Positions 1-6,640 of a DNA stretch of 8,572 bases are shown in pieces (the first letter of the stretch is position 1; the number at the start of each line of letters is the position of its first letter). A program made the translations under genes and the position numbers. A model generated the notes under the pieces. The model was not told where the DNA came from, did not search any database, and saw nothing but the letters and a program-made list of their open reading frames with translations. The stretch is from SIAJ01 sp036266155 (lineage in GTDB: Bacteria; Planctomycetota; Planctomycetia; Gemmatales; Gemmataceae), in assembly GCA_036266155.1 (NCBI GenBank), contig DATANR010000033.1, forward strand, positions 1-8,572. The letters are read 5' to 3'.

Positions 1-1
1 C

Positions 2-1615
2 AAGGGGCTGACCTGTGCCTCGATCGGGATGCTGTTGGAACGCCGTGGATTGAGTGTCCGGCTGCAGAAGTTCGACCCGTACATCAACGTCGATCCGGGC
101 ACGATGAGCCCGTACCAGCACGGGGAGGTGTACGTCCTCGACGACGGGGCCGAGACCGACCTCGACCTCGGCCACTACGAGCGGTTCACCAACGCCCCGC
201 TCAACCGTAACTGCAACTACACGACCGGCAAGATCTACATGTCGGTCATCACCAAGGAGCGGGCCGGCGACTACAAGGGGCGGACGGTCCAGGTCATCCC
301 GCACATCACCGACGAGATCAAGGCCGGCATCCGCAAGCTGGCGACGCCGGACGTCGACGTGGTCATCACCGAGATCGGCGGCACCGTCGGCGACATCGAG
401 GCGATGCCGTATTTCGAATCGATCCGGCAATTCGGCCACGATATTGGCAAGAACAATTGCCTGTATATCCACCTCACGCTCGTGCCGTATTTGAAGGCCG
501 CGGGCGAGTCGAAAACGAAGCCGACGCAGCACTCAGTGGGTGAACTGCGTAAGATCGGTATCCAGCCCGACGTGCTGATTTGCCGTACGGAACGCGAGTT
601 GCCGAAGGACGAGGCCGAGAAGATTGCGCAGTTCTGTAACGTTGAACGCCGGGCCGTCATCGAAGAGCGCGACAAGGATTACACGATCTACGAGGTGCCG
701 CTCAGCTTGGTGAACAACAAGCTCGACGATCTGGTCGTTGAGAAGCTGAGCCTGACGAAAGCGCACAAACTCGAGATCGACGATTGGCGACACATGGTCG
801 AGTCGATGCGGACGTGGGACCGCGAGGTCAATGTGACAGTCGTGGGCAAGTACGTCAAGCACCATGACGCGTACAAGTCCGTTTACGAAGCGCTGATTCA
901 CGCTGGCATCGCGAACCGTTGCCGCGTGAACATCAAGAAGGTGGAGGCCGAGAAGGTCGAGCAAGAGGGTGCCGAGAAGGCGCTCGCCGGTGCCGACGCA
1001 TTACTCGTGCCTGGCGGCTTCGACAAGCGCGGCATCCTCGGCAAGCTGGACGCGATCCGCTATGCACGCGAACGCGGCATTCCGTTCTTCGGCATCTGCC
1101 TGGGATTACAGGTCGCCGCGATCGAGTTCGCTCGCAACGTGCTCGGCTTGACCGAGTGCAATTCGACGGAGTTCAATCCGCACACGCCGGACCCAGTCGT
1201 CTGCTTGCTCGACGAGCAAAAGAAAGTCACGCAGGTCGGCGGCACGATGCGGCTCGGGGCCTACGATTGCCGGCTTGTTTCCGGCACCAGGGCCCATGCC
1301 GCGTACGGGGCCGATGTGGTGTCCGAGCGGCATCGCCATCGTTATGAGTTCAACAACGACTACAGGGCCGCGTTCAATCGTGCCGGCGTTGTTTTTTCGG
1401 GCACGACGCTCGACGAGTCGCTGGTCGAAGTGCTGGAACTACCGGACCATCCGTGGTTCGTAGCGGTCCAGTGCCATCCGGAATTCAAATCGAAGCCGAA
1501 CAAGGCCCATCCGCTGTTCCGTGACTTTGTCGAAGCGGGCCTGTCGCACCGTGCCGAAAAAAAAACCGACCCCGGCCATAAGAGCCGGGGCCACGTGCTG
1601 GCAGGGGCGAGCTGA
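2..1615 (+). CDS. pyrG: CTP synthase (glutamine-hydrolysing), 5'-truncated by window edge
   Basis: Converts UTP to CTP using ATP and glutamine-derived ammonia, the last step of de novo pyrimidine nucleotide synthesis, in the cytosol. The first readable codon is the Lys of the N-terminal GKG motif, so about 17 codons are missing compared with E. coli PyrG. The synthase domain shows DPYINVDPGTMSP, QHGEV, DGAETDLDLGHYERF, VQVIPHIT, EIGGTVGDIE and KTKPTQHSV. The C-terminal class I glutamine amidotransferase domain shows LVPGGF, GICLG with the nucleophile Cys at 1097-1099, GGTMRLG, ERHRHRYE and a CHPEF box with its His at 1475-1477. All expected catalytic residues are present. The family-like sequence ends around 1556. 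It is followed by a lysine-rich tail of about 20 residues encoded by an A9 run and a hairpin that serves the convergent gene. Only 3 bases separate its stop from that gene's stop. No + strand terminator is visible. Confidence 0.97.
   Translation, partial: KGLTCASIGMLLERRGLSVRLQKFDPYINVDPGTMSPYQHGEVYVLDDGAETDLDLGHYERFTNAPLNRNCNYTTGKIYMSVITKERAGDYKGRTVQVIPHITDEIKAGIRKLATPDVDVVITEIGGTVGDIEAMPYFESIRQFGHDIGKNNCLYIHLTLVPYLKAAGESKTKPTQHSVGELRKIGIQPDVLICRTERELPKDEAEKIAQFCNVERRAVIEERDKDYTIYEVPLSLVNNKLDDLVVEKLSLTKAHKLEIDDWRHMVESMRTWDREVNVTVVGKYVKHHDAYKSVYEALIHAGIANRCRVNIKKVEAEKVEQEGAEKALAGADALLVPGGFDKRGILGKLDAIRYARERGIPFFGICLGLQVAAIEFARNVLGLTECNSTEFNPHTPDPVVCLLDEQKKVTQVGGTMRLGAYDCRLVSGTRAHAAYGADVVSERHRHRYEFNNDYRAAFNRAGVVFSGTTLDESLVEVLELPDHPWFVAVQCHPEFKSKPNKAHPLFRDFVEAGLSHRAEKKTDPGHKSRGHVLAGAS
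1566..1597 (-). terminator. Rho-independent terminator of the 1619-2464 gene, inside pyrG
   Basis: CCCCGGC at 1570-1576 pairs with GCCGGGG at 1584-1590, giving a 7-bp stem with a 7-nt loop. Read on the minus strand, the hairpin is followed by GG and then nine T (the A9 run at 1557-1565), the classic intrinsic terminator layout. It starts 21 nt after the minus-strand stop codon. It lies wholly within the last codons of pyrG. The CACGTG at 1592-1597 and the CGACCCCGGC arm are shared with the second copy at 2539-2569. On the + strand no T-run follows, so it should work only for the minus-strand gene. Confidence 0.8.
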
Positions 1616-1618
1616 GCC

Positions 1619-2464
1619 TTATTTCGCCGGCTCCGGAGCGACGGCGTAGTCTTTCACGTCCGTCGACTTCGGCGTGATGGTCAGTGCATTGCCAAAGAAT
1701 TTACCCTCGCTGCCAATCCCAAAGCCGCCGGTCGAGTGCCAGACGAAGATGCGGTACTTGCCCACCGGCGCGTCTTTGATTTCGTACTCACCCTTCTCAT
1801 TGGTCACCGCAAAGTAGGGGTGCTCGAAAACGCGGACCGATGCCGACATCCAGCCGTGGATGTTGCAGACGATCTTGATTTCCGATCGCTCGGGTTCCTT
1901 GATCGGAATCTCGACCTTGCCGCCCGCGATGATGAGCGGATTCTCGGAGCCGTTGTTGCTGGTGTCATATTTGGCGTTATGCGAAAACGCGGCAGAGTTC
2001 TTGATCACCAGCGTCTGGCCAACGCGCATCGCCGATTGGTGAGGAATGAAGCGGCAGCAGGGCTGGTCGATTTCGACTTTGTTGGCCGGAACCTTCAACA
2101 AACCCGGGTGAACTTCGGCAGGTTTGAACTTCGGGAATTCGCGAAGCTTCTCTTTGTCCGAGTTGGGCAATTTCAGCCTGCGCCATTCGTCGGCCGTCGG
2201 CTCGGGCGCAAGCCACACGACGGCATCCTTAACTGCCTTGGTCTTCGGGTCGACGATCCAGTCTTCCGTCAGGAAGTCCTTGTCCAATGCCGCACAGGGC
2301 GGCAACACGGCGGCTTTCGCCGCTGGCGGGAACACGCGGACGGGGATCTTGTTCTTCGAGTCGTCGAAGACGACCTTGCCCTTCACCGTCGACCATTGCG
2401 CTTGCGCGGCAGCGGGCATGGCAGCGATCAGAAGCGTCAGCCCAACCAAGAGCGTGCGGGGCAT
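1619..2464 (-). CDS. Exported amicyanin-like cupredoxin / CarboxypepD_reg-like protein, copy A
   Basis: A 281-residue protein with a Sec signal peptide (hydrophobic residues about 4-20, AQA before Q23), so periplasmic or exported. The central part carries a type-1-copper ligand set: His162 in SHNAK, then Cys200, His203 and Met206 in CNIHGWM. The C-x2-H-x2-M spacing is that of amicyanin. A conserved EIDQPCCRFIPH block (131-142) precedes it. A C-terminal beta-sandwich (about 215-243, HPYFAVTNEKGEYEI then FVWH) resembles CarboxypepD_reg domains. Planctomycete relatives are often named 'methylamine utilization protein', but no mau genes are here, so electron transfer or copper handling is only inferred. 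I chose ATG 2464 over TTG 2476 because GGAG at 2474-2471 sits 6 nt before the ATG and inside the longer reading. It is a tandem paralogue of the gene at 2591-3388. Confidence 0.88.
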   Translation of the reverse strand: MPRTLLVGLTLLIAAMPAAAQAQWSTVKGKVVFDDSKNKIPVRVFPPAAKAAVLPPCAALDKDFLTEDWIVDPKTKAVKDAVVWLAPEPTADEWRRLKLPNSDKEKLREFPKFKPAEVHPGLLKVPANKVEIDQPCCRFIPHQSAMRVGQTLVIKNSAAFSHNAKYDTSNNGSENPLIIAGGKVEIPIKEPERSEIKIVCNIHGWMSASVRVFEHPYFAVTNEKGEYEIKDAPVGKYRIFVWHSTGGFGIGSEGKFFGNALTITPKSTDVKDYAVAPEPAK

Positions 2465-2469
2465 GGCAG

Positions 2470-2474
2470 TCTCC
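2470..2474 (-). promoter_or_regulatory. Ribosome binding site GGAGA setting the ATG start at 2464
   Basis: Minus-strand GGAGA lies 5-6 nt upstream of the ATG at 2464. It overlaps the first codons of the alternative TTG start at 2476, which argues for the shorter protein. Confidence 0.7.
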
Positions 2475-2503
2475 AACTTCGGGTTTCCGGCCGATTATGA
2501 TCG

Positions 2504-2532
2504 GTAATACGCGGCGATGCAACAACTGACAA
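2504..2532 (-). promoter_or_regulatory. Putative sigma70-type promoter for the copy A cupredoxin gene
   Basis: The minus strand reads TTGTCA (2532-2527), a 17-base spacer, then TATTAC (2509-2504). A second candidate -10, CATAAT, lies at 2499-2494. The start would fall about 30-40 nt before the gene. The -35 overlaps the T-rich tail of the upstream terminator, which supports this gene being transcribed on its own. Matches are 5/6 and 4/6 to consensus, so this is suggestive only. Confidence 0.4.
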
Positions 2533-2569
2533 ACAAAACGACCCCGGCGGTGGAGGCCGGGGTCACGTG
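2533..2569 (-). terminator. Rho-independent terminator of the 2591-3388 gene
   Basis: GACCCCGGC at 2540-2548 pairs perfectly with GCCGGGGTC at 2556-2564 (9-bp stem, 7-nt loop). On the minus strand it is followed by GTTTTGTTTG. It starts 21 nt after the stop codon, exactly as in the terminator of the neighbouring paralogue, and has the same CACGTG on its 5' side (2564-2569). Confidence 0.8.
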
Positions 2570-2590
2570 GACACATCAGCAAGTTGCTCC

Positions 2591-3388
2591 CTACTCCTTC
2601 GTCTTCAGTTTGATGCTCTTGAGGTCCGTCGACTTCGGCGTCACGGTGATCGGACTACCCATCCGCCAGTCGCCGGCGACACCCGCTTCGTGCCAGGCCA
2701 CGAGGCGCAACTTGCCGTCGAGAACCGGCACGTTCTTGATTTCGAAGTTGCCTTCATCGTCGGTGACCGCGAAGTACGGATGCTTGAACACCCAGACGTA
2801 CGCCTTCATCCACGGGTGAATGCTGCACTCGACGGTGATCGGGAACCGATCGGCAACCAATGGGTCCGGCAACTTGAATTGCGCGCCGGAGGGAATCAAC
2901 GGATTGATTTCACCGTTCTTTTGCGAGGTCCACTTGGCGTTGTGCGGCACCGGGGCGCTGTTCTTGATGACCATGCCTTGACCTTCCTGGGCCAACACAA
3001 TGTGCGGGATGAACCGGCAGCAGGGCTGGTCGATCTCGACGTCGGCCTTGGCCGGCTTCGCCATCGCCGGGTGAAAATCTTTCGCGTCGAATGGCGGCAG
3101 ATCTTTCAGCTTCGGGCCGCCGGCCTTCGGTTCCGGGGCCAGCCACACGACCACGTTCTTGATGCCGCCCTTGGGACTGATGACCCATTCCTCGGTCTTG
3201 AAGTCCTTGTCCTTGGCGCAAACTTCTTCATCCTTGGTCGGCTTGATGACCATTCGAGCGGGTGGAGCGCCTTTGTCTTTATCCCAGATGAACTGGCCCT
3301 TGACCGTCGTGTACTTATCCTCGTCGCCGGCCCGCACCGCCACGGCTGGCACCAATGCCAACACGGCGAGCCCTAAGAGCTTTCGCAT
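2591..3388 (-). CDS. Exported amicyanin-like cupredoxin / CarboxypepD_reg-like protein, copy B
   Basis: A 265-residue protein with a signal peptide (about 1-20, cleavage likely after VRA). It has the same architecture as the gene at 1619-2464: an N-terminal strand region with a lone Cys57, the VWLAPEP block, EIDQPCCRFIPH (118-129), then KNSAPVPHNAKW with His149. That stretch closely resembles the plastocyanin His-ligand loop (PHN). Cys188, His191 and Met194 in CSIHPWM complete the type-1 copper ligands with the amicyanin C-x2-H-x2-M loop. The C-terminal part HPYFAVTDDEGNFEI through AWHE is the CarboxypepD_reg-like sandwich, ending with the shared TPKSTD motif. The start is ATG with GGAG at 3400-3397, 8 nt upstream. 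Its likely role is an exported copper or redox protein; partner and substrate cannot be told from here. Confidence 0.88.
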   Translation of the reverse strand: MRKLLGLAVLALVPAVAVRAGDEDKYTTVKGQFIWDKDKGAPPARMVIKPTKDEEVCAKDKDFKTEEWVISPKGGIKNVVVWLAPEPKAGGPKLKDLPPFDAKDFHPAMAKPAKADVEIDQPCCRFIPHIVLAQEGQGMVIKNSAPVPHNAKWTSQKNGEINPLIPSGAQFKLPDPLVADRFPITVECSIHPWMKAYVWVFKHPYFAVTDDEGNFEIKNVPVLDGKLRLVAWHEAGVAGDWRMGSPITVTPKSTDLKSIKLKTKE

Positions 3389-3445
3389 CGAATCTTCTCC
3401 GAAGGTGATGGTTCTTGACGTGGGCGCCGGGCAGATTGCTCCGCT

Positions 3446-3474
3446 ATTGTCGGCCTGGAAGTCGCGTTTTTCAA
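3446..3474 (-). promoter_or_regulatory. Putative sigma70-type promoter for the copy B cupredoxin gene
   Basis: The minus strand reads TTGAAA (3474-3469), a 17-base spacer, then GACAAT (3451-3446), matching consensus at 5/6 and 4/6. It would give a leader of roughly 50 nt before the ATG at 3388, inside the 98-bp gap after the HisN-like gene. Not proven. Confidence 0.42.
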
Positions 3475-3486
3475 TAGACGCGGCTG

Positions 3487-4257
3487 CTATGAACGGAGAA
3501 TAGCCAGCGCTTCCTCGTGGAATTTGCCGTTCGACGCCACGCAGTCCGGCCGCTCTAGGTCGTGGCCGCCGTCCCAGTCGGTGAAACGGCCGCCGGCTTC
3601 CTCGACGATGACCTTGAGGCCCGCGATGTCCCAGATGTGGACGCCGTAGTCGACCATCAGGTCGATCGAGCCCTGGGCCAGCAGAGTGAAGCCATAATAG
3701 TCGCCGAACCCGCGGGCGCGGTCGACGCCGCGTTGCACCGCCAGGAACTGCTTCTCCTTGCCGGCCTTCTGAAAGAACTGGTAACCCGAGTAGCTGGCAA
3801 GCGCCTTATCGAGGGTCGGCACGTCCGAAACCCGCACGCGCTTGTCGTTCTTGAACGTTCCCTCGCCGCGCATGGCCCGAAAGAACTGATTGTCCGCCGG
3901 CGAATAGGCGACACCGGCGATGATCTCGCTGTTGAGTTCCAGGCCGACAAGCGTGGCCCAGTGCGGGATATTGCGGACGAAGCACCGGGTACCGTCGATC
4001 GGGTCGATGATCCAGCGGTAGCCGGAGGTGCCCGGTGAATTGCCGAATTCTTCGCCGAGGAAGCCGTCGTCGGGGAACGCGGTCTTGACGATGCCGCGCA
4101 GCGTCCGCTCAGCATCGCGATCGGCGACGGTGACGGGGCTTTCGTCGGCCTTCCATTCGACGGCGACATCGCGGTCGAAGTATCCGAGCGCCACCTGTCC
4201 GGCGGCCTTGGCGGCGGTGACCATCACTTCATAACGAGAGCGCCAATCTGTATTCAT
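3487..4257 (-). CDS. hisN: Inositol monophosphatase family enzyme, likely histidinol-phosphatase
   Basis: A 256-residue Mg2+-dependent phosphatase of the IMPase superfamily, about the usual length. The metal-binding motifs are all present: PVTVADRDAE (41-50), GEE (68-70), WIIDPIDGT (82-90, with Asp85 and Asp88) and WDIAGLKVIVEEAGG (209-223, with Asp210). The RCFVRNIPHWATLVGL stretch after the DPIDGT box is like HisN-type members, which dephosphorylate L-histidinol phosphate in histidine synthesis. Inositol-phosphate or other sugar-phosphate substrates are possible, as the family is promiscuous and no other his gene is nearby. The ATG at 4257 has no obvious Shine-Dalgarno. It lies 14 nt after an inverted repeat that separates it from the upstream ROK kinase, so it may be co-transcribed with that kinase or attenuated by the hairpin. 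Confidence 0.85.
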   Translation of the reverse strand: MNTDWRSRYEVMVTAAKAAGQVALGYFDRDVAVEWKADESPVTVADRDAERTLRGIVKTAFPDDGFLGEEFGNSPGTSGYRWIIDPIDGTRCFVRNIPHWATLVGLELNSEIIAGVAYSPADNQFFRAMRGEGTFKNDKRVRVSDVPTLDKALASYSGYQFFQKAGKEKQFLAVQRGVDRARGFGDYYGFTLLAQGSIDLMVDYGVHIWDIAGLKVIVEEAGGRFTDWDGGHDLERPDCVASNGKFHEEALAILRS

Positions 4258-4271
4258 ACGGGAGATTGTAC

Positions 4272-4354
4272 GGGCGAGCGGAACCGCGTAAGCGGCCCGA
4301 TGAAGTTGCCTTCTCGAATCATTATCGGGCCGCTTTACGCGGCTCCGCTCGCCC
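4272..4354. repeat. Long imperfect inverted repeat between the ROK kinase and hisN
   Basis: The left arm 4272-4301 (GGGCGAGCGG through GGCCCGAT) and the right arm 4324-4354 are reverse complements over about 30 bases, with one mismatch and one single-base indel. The loop is 22 nt. The right arm encodes the last residues (GASGAA) and TAA stop of the ROK gene; the left arm ends 14 nt before the hisN ATG. No T-run follows on either strand, so it is not a textbook terminator. A REP/MITE-like intergenic element or an mRNA-processing or attenuation hairpin would fit. Confidence 0.85.
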
Positions 4355-5300
4355 CGCCGAATCGCTCGCGGGCGTAGGCCGCCGCGCCGGTGATGCCCGC
4401 GTCGTCGCCGAGGGCGGCCATCACGCAGCGAACATTCTCGGTCGCGCGGGGCAGGGCGTAGCGTTGAGCGATCTCCCAGATGCGTTCAGCAAACGATGGC
4501 CCGAGCGCTTTGGTCACGCCACCGCCAAGGACGACGACTTCCGGGCTCAACAGATTCACCACGGTGCCGACGCCGGCCGCGATGCCGCGTGCGGCTTCTT
4601 CGACGAGTCGGCCCATGATCGGGTCGCCCTTTTCCGCATACTCCGCGATCTGCGAACTCTTAAACGCGGTCGGGTCGATGCCTTTCCATTGTTTGCGCAC
4701 GTGCTTGGGGGCGTCGTCCACGAGTTCCTTGGCCCGATTCATCAGGTTGCGCCGCCCGGCAACCGCTTCCAGTTCGGTCCCCTGCTTCCAGCCGATGATG
4801 ATGTGGCCGATCTCGCCCGCGTGGCCGTTGAAACCGTGATACAGGTTGCCGTTCAAGATCAGTCCACCGCCGACGCCAGTGCCCGCGAAGACGCCGAAGA
4901 CGTGGCTCGCCCCTTTGGCCGCACCGCAGCTCCATTCGCCATAGGTGCCCATGCGCACGTCGTTCTCGACCACGACCGGCCATGACCAGTGCCCAGCGAA
5001 CAACGGCGCCAAGTCGAAGTCGCGCCAGCCGAGATTCGGAGCATAGTGCACCACCATGGACTGCGGCATCATCTGGCCCGGCACCGCCAGGCACATGCCC
5101 TTGACCTCGGCCGCCGTAACCTTGGCTTCCTTAAGCACTTCGTCCACGGCAATGACGATCCGGCCAAACACTGCGGGACCGCCTTCTTCCGAATTGGTTG
5201 GCTGCTTGGCCCGGCCGATCAGTTTCATATCGCCATCGAACAGCCCGGCGAGGATCTTCGTCCCGCCGAGATCGACGCCGAGCCAGTAGGGTCCCGCCAT
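4335..5300 (-). CDS. ROK-family sugar kinase, glucokinase-like, lacking the Cys zinc motif
   Basis: A 321-residue actin-fold (ASKHA) kinase that probably phosphorylates glucose or a related hexose with ATP in the cytosol. It shows the phosphate-1 motif VDLGGTK (9-15), the sugar-binding and catalytic ENDVRMGTYGE (112-122, Asp114 as candidate base), the GTGVGGGLI phosphate loop (140-148), HAGEIGH (160-166) and an adenosine-motif-like VVVLGGGV (255-262). The ROK zinc signature CxCGxxGCxE that normally follows GEIGH is absent: only about 10 residues (IIIGWKQGTE) separate it from the LEAVAG helix. The reading can be extended to an ATG at 5372, but ATG 5300 is preferred because GGAG (5309-5306) lies 5 nt upstream and the protein then begins, as usual, just before the DLGGTK strand. 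The C-terminus is encoded within the inverted repeat at 4272-4354. Substrate specificity is not determined by the sequence alone. Confidence 0.87.
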   Translation of the reverse strand: MAGPYWLGVDLGGTKILAGLFDGDMKLIGRAKQPTNSEEGGPAVFGRIVIAVDEVLKEAKVTAAEVKGMCLAVPGQMMPQSMVVHYAPNLGWRDFDLAPLFAGHWSWPVVVENDVRMGTYGEWSCGAAKGASHVFGVFAGTGVGGGLILNGNLYHGFNGHAGEIGHIIIGWKQGTELEAVAGRRNLMNRAKELVDDAPKHVRKQWKGIDPTAFKSSQIAEYAEKGDPIMGRLVEEAARGIAAGVGTVVNLLSPEVVVLGGGVTKALGPSFAERIWEIAQRYALPRATENVRCVMAALGDDAGITGAAAYARERFGGASGAA

Positions 5301-5304
5301 GTCT

Positions 5305-5309
5305 GCTCC
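5305..5309 (-). promoter_or_regulatory. Ribosome binding site GGAGC setting the ROK start at 5300
   Basis: Minus-strand GGAGC ends 4 nt before the ATG at 5300 (5 nt from GGAG). The upstream 24-residue extension to ATG 5372 has no comparable site and no ROK similarity. Confidence 0.7.
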
Positions 5310-5474
5310 GATGAAGTCCTGCTTAATCGATGATATTCCCGACAGCCGACGCGCGTTACAGAACCAGACCATTGGCGTGAACGTATGCCGGATACGCCGC
5401 TTGGAACGGATTTGACCCCTTCCATTCGCTAGTTTGGTCGCTACAACGGCTTCACTTGCGAATTGTCTAATCTC

Positions 5475-5480
5475 GGAGGA
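5475..5480 (+). promoter_or_regulatory. Ribosome binding site GGAGGA for the DUF6263-like gene
   Basis: A strong GGAGGA lies 8 nt before GTG 5489 and 11 nt before ATG 5492. Spacing favours the GTG slightly and codon preference favours the ATG, so the start is uncertain by one codon. Confidence 0.7.
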
Positions 5481-5488
5481 TATACGTC

Positions 5489-6622
5489 GTGATGCGCTTG
5501 CGTCTCCTGGCCGTTTGCGGCCTCGCCTTTATCGTGTTGACCGCCATCGCCCAAGAGAAGAAGGACCCTGTCCCGCCGGCCAAGGGCGACGCGCCCAAGA
5601 CGGAGGCGCCGAAGGCTGAAGCGCCGAAGAAAGATGCACCCAAAGTTGATGCGCCCAAGGTGGATGCCCCGAAGGTCGACGCGCCGAAAACGCCGGACCC
5701 CAAGGCGCCAGCGCCCGCGGGCGATAACCCCTTGGCGTGGAAGTTCACCAAGGATGTTCCGTTCTATCAGGAAATGACCACGACCACGACGCAGAACATC
5801 AAAGTGCAGGGCCTCGATGTCGGGCAGAATCAGCAGCAGACCTTCTACTTCAGTTTCCTGCCAATCAAGCAGGACGGCGACAAGTGGATCGTCAAGCAGA
5901 CGATTGAAGGCGTGAAGATGAAGATCGACATCGCCGGGAGCCCTGTCTCTTACGATTCCACCAACGAAGCAGCGGCCGGCGGCACGAACACGGCACTGAG
6001 CGAATTCTTCAAGGCCATCAAGGGCTCGCAATTCACCTTGACCCTCTTGAAGGATGGAACGGTGGAAAAGGTTGAAGGCCGAGACGAATTCGTCAAGAAG
6101 CTGACTCAGTCCAACAAGCAACTCGAAGCTCTGTTGAACAAGATCCTGAGCGAAGAAGCCATCAAGCAGATGGCTGATCCGACGTTTGGCGTCACGCCGA
6201 AAGAAGTGAAGAAGGAAAAGGAATCCTGGCCGCGGACGGTCAAACTCTCGCTCGGGCCGTTGGGCAGCTATGAGAACACGTACACGTTCACCTACGCGAA
6301 GCAGACGGGCGACATCGCCGACATCGACGTGAAGGTTGGCTTGAAGTACACGCCGCCAGGCCCGGACACGGCCGGCGAAACGCTGCCTTTCAAGATCAAG
6401 GCCGGCACCATCACGCAGGTGGCCGACGAAAAGACCAATAAAGGCACGGTTAAGTTCAACACCAAGTCCGGCCGCATTGAGTCGTCGAAGATCGACATCA
6501 AGATGAGCGGTTCGCTGACCCTCGACATCGGCGGTACAACGACGGAAGTCACCCTTACGCAGGATCAGTCGACGGAAGTGAAAACGAGCGACAAGAGCTT
6601 TGTACCGGACAAGAAGCAGTAA
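5489..6622 (+). CDS. Secreted protein with DAPK linker and DUF6263-like body
   Basis: A 377-residue protein with a signal peptide (hydrophobic about 5-20, AIA before Q22); there is no lipobox Cys at the cleavage site, so it is probably secreted or periplasmic rather than a lipoprotein. Residues about 23-79 are a Pro/Lys/Ala-rich linker containing seven tandem pentapeptides of the form [DE]APKx (34-68), likely extended and flexible. The rest (about 80-377) is soluble and strand-rich. It has pieces like FYQEMTTTTTQNIKVQG, DGDKWIVKQTIEGVKMKI, a SWPRTVKLSLGPLGSYENTYTF stretch and a C-terminal SGRIESSKIDIKMSGSLTLDI repeat-like strand. This layout resembles DUF6263-type planctomycete proteins of unknown function; I have not verified the family. 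It is divergent from the ROK gene and followed by a 33-bp inverted repeat. Confidence 0.85.
   Translation: MMRLRLLAVCGLAFIVLTAIAQEKKDPVPPAKGDAPKTEAPKAEAPKKDAPKVDAPKVDAPKVDAPKTPDPKAPAPAGDNPLAWKFTKDVPFYQEMTTTTTQNIKVQGLDVGQNQQQTFYFSFLPIKQDGDKWIVKQTIEGVKMKIDIAGSPVSYDSTNEAAAGGTNTALSEFFKAIKGSQFTLTLLKDGTVEKVEGRDEFVKKLTQSNKQLEALLNKILSEEAIKQMADPTFGVTPKEVKKEKESWPRTVKLSLGPLGSYENTYTFTYAKQTGDIADIDVKVGLKYTPPGPDTAGETLPFKIKAGTITQVADEKTNKGTVKFNTKSGRIESSKIDIKMSGSLTLDIGGTTTEVTLTQDQSTEVKTSDKSFVPDKKQ
5588..5692 (+). repeat. Seven tandem 15-bp coding repeats, pentapeptide [DE]APK[VKTA]
   Basis: The units read DAPKT, EAPKA, EAPKK, DAPKV, DAPKV, DAPKV and DAPKT, directly after the signal peptide region. The three DAPKV units use different codons (for example GTT, GTG and GTC for Val), so they are not a very recent slippage expansion. 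The repeat is a charged, proline-punctuated linker. Confidence 0.9.
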
Positions 6623-6640
6623 GCTGTCGCCGGCCTCGCT

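Noticed and set aside
2465..2476. TTG 2476 as the start of the copy A cupredoxin gene
   Set aside because: The only ribosome binding site lies inside this extension and is correctly spaced for ATG 2464.
1736..2500. A 254-codon + strand open frame opposite the copy A cupredoxin gene
   Set aside because: Antisense shadow of a gene with clear family motifs; no ribosome binding site.
2567..3376. A 269-codon + strand open frame opposite the copy B cupredoxin gene
   Set aside because: The minus strand has a signal peptide, copper-ligand motifs and a close paralogue; the + frame shows no motif and reads as complement translation.
5301..5372. 24-residue N-terminal extension of the ROK kinase from ATG 5372
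   Set aside because: GGAGC sits just before ATG 5300, and ROK proteins normally start a few residues before DLGGTK.
5412..5447. TTGACC followed by TACAAC as a promoter for the DUF6263-like gene
   Set aside because: The spacer would be 24 bases, too long for a sigma70 promoter, and no good -10 occurs at 16-18 bases.
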